Source: CAYXZR01 sp964470025 | Lineage (GTDB): Bacteria; Patescibacteriota; Patescibacteriia; Buchananbacterales; UBA6539 | DNA: 64,000 bases | Reading direction: 5' to 3' | NCBI GenBank assembly: GCA_964470025.1 | Contig: CAYXZR010000002.1 | Location: 1-64,000 of the forward strand | Made by a program: the position numbers and the translations under genes | Notes under the pieces: generated by a model | Databases searched by the model: none | What the model was told of the DNA's origin: nothing | The model's input: only the letters and a program-made list of their open reading frames with translations | In this document: one piece after another, positions 44,801 to 53,055 of the stretch | Position numbering within the stretch: the stretch's first letter is position 1 | Layout of the letters: every line of letters begins with the position of its first letter

Positions 44801-45158
44801 CGCGATCAGTCATTAAAGGAAAATCTCCTAAATAAATTTCCTGAGACTGCGCAGTCTTTAGTCTATTATTGTGAAGTGAAACTTTAACTCGAAGTGCTGC
44901 TTCATAGCTAAGGTTTTTCTCTTTACTCATCACTTCATCAAACTTTGGCTCATCTAAATAATAGTCATCAAAAGTAAGTTCCAGATCACGACCAATAAAG
45001 TCTTTAATCGGAGAAATTTCTTCTAATAATTCTTTCAGACCTTCTTTAAGAAACCAGTCATAAGAGTGCTTCTGCACTTCAATAAGATCTGGCAACTCAA
45101 TGGCAGCCTTTCGCTCTGTCAGCGTAATACGCTGGTTCGTTGGAGTCTTTGTGCTCAT
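41886..45158 (-). CDS. rpoB: RNA polymerase beta subunit (10-N gap inside)
   Basis: About 1090 aa starting [20 protein letters not shown]. The fork and rifampicin region ([63 protein letters not shown]) is intact. The C-terminus [34 protein letters not shown] is intact too. Ten Ns (42822-42831) lie in EKLLRA..KARDV. The family block AIFGE would need 13 bases, so the filler keeps the frame by chance. The tail is Ala/Ser/Glu-rich. No rplJ-rplL is upstream. Confidence 0.97.
   Translation of the reverse strand: [1090 protein letters not shown]
42822..42831. other. Assembly gap (10 N) in rpoB
   Basis: Nominal filler. The conserved protein block implies about 13 missing bases. Confidence 0.95.
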
Positions 45159-45162
45159 AGAT

Positions 45163-45399
45163 TGCTTCGTTAATTAAATAGTGTTACCACTAGATTTTTA
45201 AAAACTCTCAGACAACAAAAATGCCTCCCTAACCCAATTACTGGGAAAGCGAGCTCTTTTATATCAATATAAAGTTGTTGTTACAGCAGAGAGGCCCACT
45301 ACAGTATAGTATTAAAACTAAAAGCGCTTGTTCGAATAGCGGGGTGATTTATTCACACGCGAATGACTGAATGGTATCAAAATAGCTAATAATTGTCAA
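45163..45399 (-). promoter_or_regulatory. rpoB promoter and long structured leader
   Basis: Minus strand TTGACA (45394-45399), 17 bases, TACCAT (45371-45376). A leader of about 205 bases follows. It contains GCCTC/GAGGC (45223-45227 with 45291-45295) followed by ATTTTTG, enclosing CCCA-gtaat-TGGG. This looks like an attenuator. A second TTGACA lies 17 bases further upstream. The stretch 45159-45531 holds no gene. Confidence 0.5.
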
Positions 45400-45531
45400 G
45401 ATAATTTAAATCTTGTCAAGTTTTACCTCTATAGATCAAAAAAATAGCTTATTTAAGCTAAATAGCAATAAGGGAATTTGAGTAAAATAGTAAAATAGCT
45501 ATCCACAAGTTATCCAGAAAAATAACTACCC

Positions 45532-45780
45532 TTAAAAGTGCGGATCAGGCGGCTTTTGCATCTTATACTTTTTTTCGCCTGATTGAGCTTTTTTAGTAGT
45601 AAAACCACTATAAGTAACCGGCGCTTTGACATTTCGTATGGTTCTGATAGAGGTTTCTGCGGCAATAGCAAATGCCACACAGAAAAACACCCACAGATAT
45701 AAGTCTCCCCATTTATTGCCTATTAGATAGCCGACTAAGCCTCCGAGAGCAATAGCAAGGCTTCGAGACAAGGAAATCAT
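45532..45780 (-). CDS. Small two-helix membrane protein
   Basis: 82 aa. MISLSRSLAIALGGLVGYLIG and WVFFCVAFAIAAETSI are two close membrane helices. The C-terminal ~35 residues are basic and hydrophilic (TTKKAQSGEKKYKMQKPPDPHF). The stop of the upstream Mur ligase gene and this ATG are one base apart, so it is probably translated from the same mRNA. Function unknown. Confidence 0.65.
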   Translation of the reverse strand: MISLSRSLAIALGGLVGYLIGNKWGDLYLWVFFCVAFAIAAETSIRTIRNVKAPVTYSGFTTKKAQSGEKKYKMQKPPDPHF

Positions 45781-45781
45781 A

Positions 45782-47104
45782 CTAAGAAGCTACATTATTA
45801 ATTGCCTCACGTGCTATTTCTCGGTCGTCCCATGGTATCTTCTCGCCCTTTTCTACTACAATTGCCTGCTCCGAGCCCTTACCAGTAATAAGCACCACAT
45901 CACCCTCTTGAGCTATAGAAACCGCTTTAGTGATAGCCTCTGCCCTATCTTCAATCATAAAGTAGTCTACTCCTTCATTTTTTCCGGCCTTTCGAACTCC
46001 CTCAACTACATCTTCCATAATTTGCCAAGGATCTTCGTCATATGGGTCTTCATTAGTGATAATCACAACATCAGCCTTAGTGCCAGCAAGCTCACCAATA
46101 ACTGCTCGGCGAGCACGATCCCGACCTCCACCTGTACCACCCAGCACATGGATAATCCGATGACCACCAAGATTCTCAACTGCGTCATACAGTTTTGTCA
46201 TAGCTCGAGGCTCAAAAGCATAGTCAACAATTACCGTGAATGGCTGACCCTCGCTGATTAATTCCAAACGACCCGGCACACCATAGACTGTAGACAAACA
46301 ATCAGAAATTTTTGGCAAACTAATTCCCAAGTATTTAGCAACCGTAATTGCCGCTAATGCATTACTCACATTATGCTCACCCAAAAAGTGTAATCGAAAT
46401 GCAGTTTGATCAACCGCAAAATCAATAAACGATTTTTCTTTTGAAATAGAAGTGGCCCGAATCACCTGTTGAACCGAGGTAGCTTTTTTTTCTTCGACAC
46501 TATAGCCAAACTTATGATCTACTTTTACATTTAAAAAATCAGTAGCGTGCTCATCATCAAGATTTGCAACTACTACTTTTGGTACACGCTGATTATGAAT
46601 CAGCTTATGTCGACTTGATTCAAGATGAGAGAAAAGTTTTAGCTTTGCTGCCTTATAATTTTCAAAACTTCCATGCGACTCAATATGCTCGGGATACAAA
46701 TTAGTAAACACCGCTACATCATAATTAATGCCAATATGTCGTGACTGCACTATCCCCTCAGATGTAGTTTCAACCACCACATACTGACAATTCGCGCTTG
46801 CCATCTTTGCTAACAATCGCTGCAATTCAAACCGTCCGACCATTGTCATTTTTTTATCGTTAAGCCACTCTTTCTTACCAACTTTAAACATAATCGTAGA
46901 AGCAAGCCCAACCCTATACCCAGCATTTTCTAATATACGAGTTAGCATATACGATGTAGTTGATTTACCAGAAGTACCTGTTACACCAATCACCACCATC
47001 TTGTCAGAAGGATTTCGATAATACAAAGCAGCAATACGAGCAAGTACTCGATGATACATCCAGCGCAACCATTTTGGAGTAATTTTTCTCAAAAAATGAA
47101 TCAT
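45782..47104 (-). CDS. murE: MurE-like Mur ligase (UDP-MurNAc-tripeptide synthetase type)
   Basis: 440 aa from the ATG at 47104. The ATP loop is GVTGTSGKSTTSYML. YVVVETTSEGI, FTNLYPEHIESHGSFENY and the late GDVVLITGKGSEQAI with IPWDDREIAREAI follow the MurE order. The usual GKGHE reads GKGSE. It would add the third residue to the peptidoglycan stem. The diamino-acid specificity motif is not obvious. The N-terminus is short and begins with an amphipathic basic helix (IHFLRKITPKWLRWMYHRVL), so the uridine-binding domain is reduced or altered. Confidence 0.8.
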   Translation of the reverse strand: MIHFLRKITPKWLRWMYHRVLARIAALYYRNPSDKMVVIGVTGTSGKSTTSYMLTRILENAGYRVGLASTIMFKVGKKEWLNDKKMTMVGRFELQRLLAKMASANCQYVVVETTSEGIVQSRHIGINYDVAVFTNLYPEHIESHGSFENYKAAKLKLFSHLESSRHKLIHNQRVPKVVVANLDDEHATDFLNVKVDHKFGYSVEEKKATSVQQVIRATSISKEKSFIDFAVDQTAFRLHFLGEHNVSNALAAITVAKYLGISLPKISDCLSTVYGVPGRLELISEGQPFTVIVDYAFEPRAMTKLYDAVENLGGHRIIHVLGGTGGGRDRARRAVIGELAGTKADVVIITNEDPYDEDPWQIMEDVVEGVRKAGKNEGVDYFMIEDRAEAITKAVSIAQEGDVVLITGKGSEQAIVVEKGEKIPWDDREIAREAINNVAS

Positions 47105-47108
47105 GCCA

Positions 47109-47702
47109 CTACTTTTTAGCAAGTAACTGTAACGCCTGCTTTAGTTTATCTGAAGTATCAGCGTCAGGAGAAATTTTATCTAATGCAGCTTTTGCTTCAG
47201 CAGCACTATAGCCAAAACCAACCAGCGCATCAAACACATCAACGTCTGTACTACGTCCAGAGCCACTCTTGCGCAGCGCCTCACTATCTAAATCCAACTT
47301 GTCCTTGAGCGCTACAATAATTTTTTCTGCAGTCTTTTTTCCAAGCCCTGAAACTTTAGTAAGGACTTCTGGGTCATTATCTACAATAGCCTGCTGCACA
47401 TCACTTAGTGTAACTTTTTCCAAAATACCTACAGCAGACTTGGGTCCAACACCTGGAACATCAAGCAACATTTCAAAAAAAGACTTATCCCCGGCATTAA
47501 GAAAACCATATAAATTCATAGCGTATTCAGAAACCGACATGTACGTATGTAAAATTGCATCTTGCTGTTCGGTCAACGATGCAAGCGCGGTAGAAGGTAT
47601 TTGAACCTTATACCCTACGCCTCCCACATCAATAATCACATGAGAATCCTTCTTAAGCGATGGGCTAATATACTGAATTGTTCCTTGAAGTCGTGCAATC
47701 AT
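47109..47702 (-). CDS. ruvA: Holliday junction DNA helicase subunit RuvA
   Basis: 197 aa. MIARLQGTIQYISPSLKKDSHVIIDVGGVGYKVQIP is the OB domain. LDVPGVGPKSAVGILEK and VSGLGKKTAEKIIVALKDKL are the two helix-hairpin-helix motifs. The C-terminal domain (FDALVGFGYSAAEAKAALDKI) contacts RuvB. The ATG at 47702 is nine bases after TACAAT, so the longer frame to 47777 is rejected. It ends with TAG four bases before the murE-like ATG. Confidence 0.96.
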   Translation of the reverse strand: MIARLQGTIQYISPSLKKDSHVIIDVGGVGYKVQIPSTALASLTEQQDAILHTYMSVSEYAMNLYGFLNAGDKSFFEMLLDVPGVGPKSAVGILEKVTLSDVQQAIVDNDPEVLTKVSGLGKKTAEKIIVALKDKLDLDSEALRKSGSGRSTDVDVFDALVGFGYSAAEAKAALDKISPDADTSDKLKQALQLLAKK

Positions 47703-47711
47703 AATATATCT

Positions 47712-47740
47712 ATTGTACCTGTGAAAACCATTAAAATCAA
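47712..47740 (-). promoter_or_regulatory. ruvA promoter, nearly leaderless
   Basis: Minus strand TTGATT (47735-47740), 17 bases, TACAAT (47712-47717), then nine bases to the ATG. Confidence 0.7.
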
Positions 47741-47744
47741 CAAA

Positions 47745-47769
47745 TAAAAAAGCCCTTGGCAGAGGGCTT
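47745..47769 (-). terminator. Terminator of the PiT-like gene
   Basis: AAGCCCT/AGGGCTT stem (47750-47756 with 47763-47769) and minus-strand T run. Confidence 0.7.
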
Positions 47770-48736
47770 AAGACCAAAAAGAAAGTCCACGATTAACAAA
47801 CCAGGCACAAGCGATACTGATAAACAGGCCGCAGATTACTTTAACAAAATCCTTAAGAACGATCGGATAAATGTGCTTAACTTTTTTGTTTGGATGATGA
47901 CACACAACTGCAATCTCACGTCCAATGATCAATCCAACAAAAACCCAGGTTGTGCTCATGGGCACATCACTCCACTCTTTAAGCACGAGCAATATCGCAG
48001 CAAATACCAAGTCAATCACTGTAGCAGAGCGCACATACTTCGTATTTGTCTTATTGACCACAATCTCCTGAATCTTACCACCGTTTTTTGAAAACGCAAT
48101 AAAGATACAGCAGCTGCCACTCAGACATACAAACACTAACTGAGTTAGTGTAAGTGTACGGGGCAGGTAGACTGCGATGTTTGCCATGTCGTGAGAAATC
48201 CACGAGTAAAGCAAGCAAGCAGTTGAAATCCACTGAAGCACTCGCCACACTTTTAAGTCTCGCTTACTTGGCTTTTTATTCTCATCAAGTGCATAGTGAA
48301 GTAAAGACCATAAACCTAGACCAATCAGAAGTGCTGAAGCAAAACCAACCGCGCTATCAACAAGCATCTCGCTGATAAGCTTTGGTCGAAAAGCACTTAT
48401 GATGATAAAAGTAGTGCTAACTGGAATTCCACGAAGTGTTAAAATCGCCAACACTATTGGTGGAATTAAATGCCACACAGTTATTGGTGTATACGGCACT
48501 TTAGCAAGTCGGCCAAATGCTATATCACCATCGTACATCCACCATCCCAAAGCCAGCGTAGCAACAAGTACACACGAAGCTGCCGCTGCTCGCTTACTCC
48601 AATGGATATCTTGATTAGAAGTGTTAAAAGTTCCGGTCACCTGTATCGCATCGTTGCCAAGTACAAAGTACAAGGCGATTTGAAAACCTACCAGGCCCAA
48701 TAGGCCAATCATGACAAGCGGTGAAAGTAACTCCAT
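47768..48736 (-). CDS. PiT-family inorganic phosphate transporter-like protein
   Basis: 322 aa, about nine membrane helices. Both halves of the PiT signature are recognisable: FVLGNDAIQVTGTF near the N-terminus and WISHDMANIAVYLPR in the middle. Paired GIPVSTTF and DVPMSTTWVFVGLIIGRE follow. The signatures deviate from consensus (HD in place of ND in the second), so transport of another anion is possible. AAAGGA is seven bases before the ATG. It is a single-gene unit between terminators. Confidence 0.8.
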   Translation of the reverse strand: MELLSPLVMIGLLGLVGFQIALYFVLGNDAIQVTGTFNTSNQDIHWSKRAAAASCVLVATLALGWWMYDGDIAFGRLAKVPYTPITVWHLIPPIVLAILTLRGIPVSTTFIIISAFRPKLISEMLVDSAVGFASALLIGLGLWSLLHYALDENKKPSKRDLKVWRVLQWISTACLLYSWISHDMANIAVYLPRTLTLTQLVFVCLSGSCCIFIAFSKNGGKIQEIVVNKTNTKYVRSATVIDLVFAAILLVLKEWSDVPMSTTWVFVGLIIGREIAVVCHHPNKKVKHIYPIVLKDFVKVICGLFISIACAWFVNRGLSFWS

Positions 48737-48802
48737 GAGAAATCCTTTTGCAAGTTGTAACGTGCACCTTGAACTTATCAGATAATAAAAAAACCGTCAA
48801 AA

Positions 48803-48828
48803 AAAGCGCGTCGTTTACGACGCGCTTT
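48803..48828 (-). terminator. Terminator after the NIF3-family gene
   Basis: AAAGCGCGTCG/CGACGCGCTTT 11-bp stem with flanking A/T runs. Confidence 0.85.
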
Positions 48829-48840
48829 AAAAATATACTA

Positions 48841-49788
48841 TTATCGTTTTTTTGCTCGGCTAACTCGGGTTACACCAGATACTGGCACAATCTCAATTCC
48901 CTTCTTTTCGAGATGATCTAAGAAAAGGTTAACTCCAAGTGAGTCAGATGACATATGTCCAGCAATCACTACATTAATATGATGCTTCTGTGCCTCTTTC
49001 TTGCGATCCTCCGTCATATGCATACCAACAATAGTTCCGATTCCCGCAAGTGACATTTTCTCATAAATTCCTACAGCACCTTCGGTACCACCAGTTACTT
49101 CAGTCACCGCAATCTTACCTGCATAATTTTCTGGATTACCAGCAAACAATCGTGGGCCAGCCTTACGCTCAGTAGCAATTTGATACTCTGGCACTTCATT
49201 TAGTATGTCCAAAATCTCACTAACATACTCGGGTTTTTTACTATCAATCAATTCTTTCAAAAATGTTGCTACCATATTATCAGTTGGTGTATGCACACAC
49301 ATCAGGCCAATGTCATATAATGCCGCAGCATCAACAGTTCGATAGTGATTCACTGCACTAACACCACGCGCAACCTCTGAGATTCGTTGCTTTGTTAGTG
49401 CTTGCGCCACATTAATCGGCACACCATAATCAGCCAATACCTCGGCCTGCAAATTCATCACGTCACCAAGATCAGCCAAACCAGATCCAACTGGATGATG
49501 AGCAATCACCAAATCAATATCATGATCATATGCCATAAGAATTTCTGCAGGCTGAATATCAATTCCAACCATCACCTTTTTAACTTCCTTATTATGATCA
49601 ACAAACACTCGTGTGTCAGAGTAAGGGTTAGTTAATGATTCTTTATCAAATTTCTTTTTCTTATCACTAGAAAGCGTTTGATATTTTTCATTCACACGCT
49701 TTAAATTTTTTCGAACCTTTGCTGCACCTCGGAGGTCATTTTGAATTCCAAGCTTTACAGCCAATTCATATACGTCTTTAATCTTCAT
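48841..49788 (-). CDS. NIF3/YqfO family protein
   Basis: 315 aa. The metal-site motifs are seen as DLVIAHHPVGSG, MCVHTPTDN and VIAGHMSSDSLGVNLFLD. NIF3 proteins bind two metals. The 'GTP cyclohydrolase I type 2' name in databases is weakly founded, and the real role is unsettled. The N-terminus here has an extra ~70-residue helical segment (DVYELAVKLGIQNDLRGAAKVRKNL). It starts five bases after ileS on the same strand. Confidence 0.85.
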   Translation of the reverse strand: MKIKDVYELAVKLGIQNDLRGAAKVRKNLKRVNEKYQTLSSDKKKKFDKESLTNPYSDTRVFVDHNKEVKKVMVGIDIQPAEILMAYDHDIDLVIAHHPVGSGLADLGDVMNLQAEVLADYGVPINVAQALTKQRISEVARGVSAVNHYRTVDAAALYDIGLMCVHTPTDNMVATFLKELIDSKKPEYVSEILDILNEVPEYQIATERKAGPRLFAGNPENYAGKIAVTEVTGGTEGAVGIYEKMSLAGIGTIVGMHMTEDRKKEAQKHHINVVIAGHMSSDSLGVNLFLDHLEKKGIEIVPVSGVTRVSRAKKR

Positions 49789-49793
49789 AATGA

Positions 49794-52595
49794 TTAGTTA
49801 TTTTTCTTAATTGCTATTGCCCCTCCGGCAACTTCTTTCATATCATCTACCTGCTGAGAAATAATCTCAGTAGCTAATGTTGATGTAATAATAATATCTT
49901 CCTGCGATGCCACGAGCTCATCAAATCCTTGCTGATAAATTACAACTCGATCTTCGATCGTTAATCCCCGATCTTTACGTAACAAATTAATGTTTCGAAT
50001 AAGTTCACGCGCTTGACCCTCAAGCTCCAGCTCTTTAGTTAACTTTGTATCAAGCCCGTCCTTACCAAAATTCAAACTTTTTACATTAAGCTCATCAAGT
50101 ATAATTGCAGTTAACTCATCAGACAGTGCATCAACAACTGAAGTAGTGTATGACTGCAATGGCTGACGAATCTTCATCTTTGCTTCATTACGAGCAGCAA
50201 GTCCACCTTCTACAATCTTACGAGCTGATGCCATTGATGCTAGCAACTCTTGATCAATTAACGCTTCATCGTACTCAGGCCAGCGCTGCAAGTGTACTGA
50301 ATCCTTAAATCCTAATTGCTGATATACATACTCTGCTTGAAACGGTGTACTTGGTGCCATGACATGCGCTAATTCCTTAAGTACATATCCAAGAGTTGCA
50401 ATAGCTTGCTGATCAAGTGACTTAAAACGATCTCTACTTCGTCGCACATACCAAGTAGAAAGCTCATTGATAAATTCGAGTATCGGTCGAGTTGCTTTTG
50501 GTAAACTATATGCATTCATCGCTTCAGTTACTTCTTTGATCAACTCATGAAGCTTAGCCACAATCCATTTATCAAGTACATCGCTTGATGGCACGTAAGC
50601 AATCTCCTTTGTGTCACCATTATATAATTGATAAAACGCCAACACATTATCAAGAAGCATGTTAACTTTCTGCATCACCTCTTTCACGCCTTGTTCGACA
50701 AAATTCAAGTTCTCTGCCTCCATAACAGGCGAGCTCAAAAGATAAAAACGCAAAGCATCTGCCCCATATGTCTCCATGATGATATTTGGATCAGGGTAGT
50801 TATTCAACTTCTTAGACATTTTCTTGCCATCTTCAGCCAAGACAATACCATTTACAATTACATTTTTAAACGCTGGCTTTTCCATAATTGCAGTAGCAAG
50901 CACATGCAAATAGTAAAACCATGCCCGAGTCTGATCTACTCCTTCGGCAATAAACTCTGCAGGAAAATTCTGCTCAAATATTTCCTTATTTTCAAACGGA
51001 TAATGCAACTGAGCATATGGCATAGATCCCGAATCAAACCATGTATCAAGTACGTCCGGAATACGCTTGTAGGTCTTACCATCTTTTTCAAAAGTCACTG
51101 CATCCAAAACATGCTTATGTAAGTCAGTAACTTTCTGACCTGAAAGCTCCTCAAGTTCAGCAACTGACCCAACACACAAATACTCACCATCCTCACTCTG
51201 CCACACTGGCATCACAGATGCCCAAAAGCGTTGTCGAGAAATCGACCAGTCACGCGCACCCTCAAGCCATTTACCAAAGCGGCCATCCTTGATATGCGCC
51301 GGCGACCAATTAATCTCCTTTGCATTTGTAAGAGCAAGATCCTTAATAGCAGTAACTTTTACAAACCATGACGAGGTTGCATAATTAAGCAGCGGCGTAT
51401 CACATCGCCAACAATGCGGATAGCTGTGCTCAAATTTTTCTTTTGAAAATAATACATTATTATGTGCAAGATACTTAATAATTGCTACGTCAGCAGCCAT
51501 CGGATCATCAATTGATTTCACGTACATACCTGCAAAATCTGTCACCTCATCAGTAAATTTTCCATCCAGAGTAACATGCTGAATAAACGGCAAAGAATAC
51601 TGCTTACCAACATTCATGTCATCCTGTCCAAATGCAGGCGCAATATGTACCACACCGGTACCATCTTCAGTGGTAACAAAGTCAGCCCCATAAATCTTCC
51701 AACCATTTTCTTTATTTTCCAAATTTTCTTGTGCTGCATAATATGGAAACAATGGCGCATATGCTTTTCCGATCAATTCATCTGCGGCAATCTCACCCAC
51801 AATTTCATACTGTGAATCTTTAAATACATCTTCCACTCGTTCTTTTGCAAGAATAAACAAACCATTTTCTGTTGTAACTTTTACATAGGCAACACCCTCG
51901 CCGACAGCGAGTGCAACGTTTCCAGGCAGAGTCCATGGAGTTGTTGTCCAGGCGAGTACATATGTACCTGGCTCATCAACTAATTCAAACTCAGCAATAA
52001 CAGACAAATCTTTTACGTCTTTGTATCCCTCACTCACCTCTTGCTGAGATAACGTAGTCTCACAGCGCGGACACACATGCATAGATTTGTAATCCTGGTA
52101 CACCAACTCCTTGCCCCACAGCTGCTTAAACACAAACCAAACACTTTCCATGTATGACAAATCCATAGTGAAGTATGGCTGTTCCATATCTGCCCAGCGA
52201 CCAAACTTTTTCATGGTCTTTTTCCACTCATCAGCGTAGTACTCTACTTTTGATCGACATGTTTCGTTAAACTTATCGATTCCATACGCCTCGATATCTT
52301 TTTTTGAAGTAAATCCTAATTCCTTCTCAACAATATTTTCAATCGGCAATCCATGACAATCCCAGCCCCAACGACGTTCTACTCGATGTCCTCTCATAGT
52401 CCAATATCGTGGTACCACATCCTTCATAACACTTGCCACTAAGTGCCCATAATGAGGCAACCCAGTTGCAAATGGTGGGCCATCATAAAAAACATAATCG
52501 CCATGCGGCGCTTCTTGTTCAACTGATTTTTGAAAGACACGTTCCTTCTCCCAAAAATCACTAATTTGTTGTTCTCGTTCTACAAATTTTGACAT
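49794..52595 (-). CDS. ileS: Isoleucyl-tRNA synthetase
   Basis: 933 aa class I synthetase. The HIGH-type motif is in GLPHYGHLVASVMKD and KMSKS reads EDGKKMSKKLNNYPDPN. The editing domain (AWTTTPWTLPGNVALAVG) and an IleRS anticodon domain are present. There is no C-terminal zinc finger, which matches the IleS2/eukaryote-like type. The promoter TTGACT-17-TACTAT lies at 52622-52650. No T-box precedes it. Confidence 0.96.
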   Translation of the reverse strand: MSKFVEREQQISDFWEKERVFQKSVEQEAPHGDYVFYDGPPFATGLPHYGHLVASVMKDVVPRYWTMRGHRVERRWGWDCHGLPIENIVEKELGFTSKKDIEAYGIDKFNETCRSKVEYYADEWKKTMKKFGRWADMEQPYFTMDLSYMESVWFVFKQLWGKELVYQDYKSMHVCPRCETTLSQQEVSEGYKDVKDLSVIAEFELVDEPGTYVLAWTTTPWTLPGNVALAVGEGVAYVKVTTENGLFILAKERVEDVFKDSQYEIVGEIAADELIGKAYAPLFPYYAAQENLENKENGWKIYGADFVTTEDGTGVVHIAPAFGQDDMNVGKQYSLPFIQHVTLDGKFTDEVTDFAGMYVKSIDDPMAADVAIIKYLAHNNVLFSKEKFEHSYPHCWRCDTPLLNYATSSWFVKVTAIKDLALTNAKEINWSPAHIKDGRFGKWLEGARDWSISRQRFWASVMPVWQSEDGEYLCVGSVAELEELSGQKVTDLHKHVLDAVTFEKDGKTYKRIPDVLDTWFDSGSMPYAQLHYPFENKEIFEQNFPAEFIAEGVDQTRAWFYYLHVLATAIMEKPAFKNVIVNGIVLAEDGKKMSKKLNNYPDPNIIMETYGADALRFYLLSSPVMEAENLNFVEQGVKEVMQKVNMLLDNVLAFYQLYNGDTKEIAYVPSSDVLDKWIVAKLHELIKEVTEAMNAYSLPKATRPILEFINELSTWYVRRSRDRFKSLDQQAIATLGYVLKELAHVMAPSTPFQAEYVYQQLGFKDSVHLQRWPEYDEALIDQELLASMASARKIVEGGLAARNEAKMKIRQPLQSYTTSVVDALSDELTAIILDELNVKSLNFGKDGLDTKLTKELELEGQARELIRNINLLRKDRGLTIEDRVVIYQQGFDELVASQEDIIITSTLATEIISQQVDDMKEVAGGAIAIKKNN

Positions 52596-52621
52596 AAAAT
52601 ATCTCTCTTAAGCGATATCAC

Positions 52622-52650
52622 ATAGTATCAATCAACCCCGCAAAAGTCAA
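52622..52650 (-). promoter_or_regulatory. ileS promoter
   Basis: Minus strand TTGACT (52645-52650), 17 bases, TACTAT (52622-52627). The leader is about 20 bases. Confidence 0.65.
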
Positions 52651-52653
52651 AGC

Positions 52654-53034
52654 CTAATTAGCAATATACTTTTTTAATCGTTCAGCTAGCTGCGACGGGG
52701 TAACACTTGTTTTTACAATATACTCTTTCGCGCCGAGCTTAAGTCCTCGATCAATTTCATCCTTTTGAGAAAGGTTTGAAAAAATAATAACGTTTACTGC
52801 ACTGATATCTTGTTGCTTGCATAGCTGCTCAAGTAATCCAAACCCATCAGTGTCCGGCATTAAAACATCAAGCAAGACAATATGAGGCTGAAATGAAGCA
52901 ATCATATCAAATCCTTCAGAGCCATTAGTTGCAACTGCAACTTCAAAGCCCTCTTGCATAAGCTTCACTTCGTAAAGCTCAAAAATATATTGCTCATCTT
53001 CGACGATTAGTACTTTAGCAAGTGAGGTAGACAT
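52654..53034 (-). CDS. Single-domain response regulator (CheY-like receiver)
   Basis: 126 aa. VLIVEDEQYIFELYEVKL provides the acidic pair. The phosphorylated Asp is in HIVLLDVLMPDTDGFGLLE. The Thr/Ser and Lys are in VIIFSNLSQKDE and GAKEYIVKT. No output domain is present. The histidine kinase at 56.6-58.9 kb is a possible partner. TGTTATACT lies eight bases before the ATG, again a leaderless layout. Confidence 0.93.
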   Translation of the reverse strand: MSTSLAKVLIVEDEQYIFELYEVKLMQEGFEVAVATNGSEGFDMIASFQPHIVLLDVLMPDTDGFGLLEQLCKQQDISAVNVIIFSNLSQKDEIDRGLKLGAKEYIVKTSVTPSQLAERLKKYIAN

Positions 53035-53042
53035 ATACTAAT

Positions 53043-53051
53043 AGTATAACA
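53043..53051 (-). promoter_or_regulatory. extended -10 promoter (leaderless) of the response regulator
   Basis: Minus-strand TGTTATACT, hexamer 53043-53048, eight bases before the ATG at 53034. Confidence 0.55.
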
Positions 53052-53055
53052 CAAG

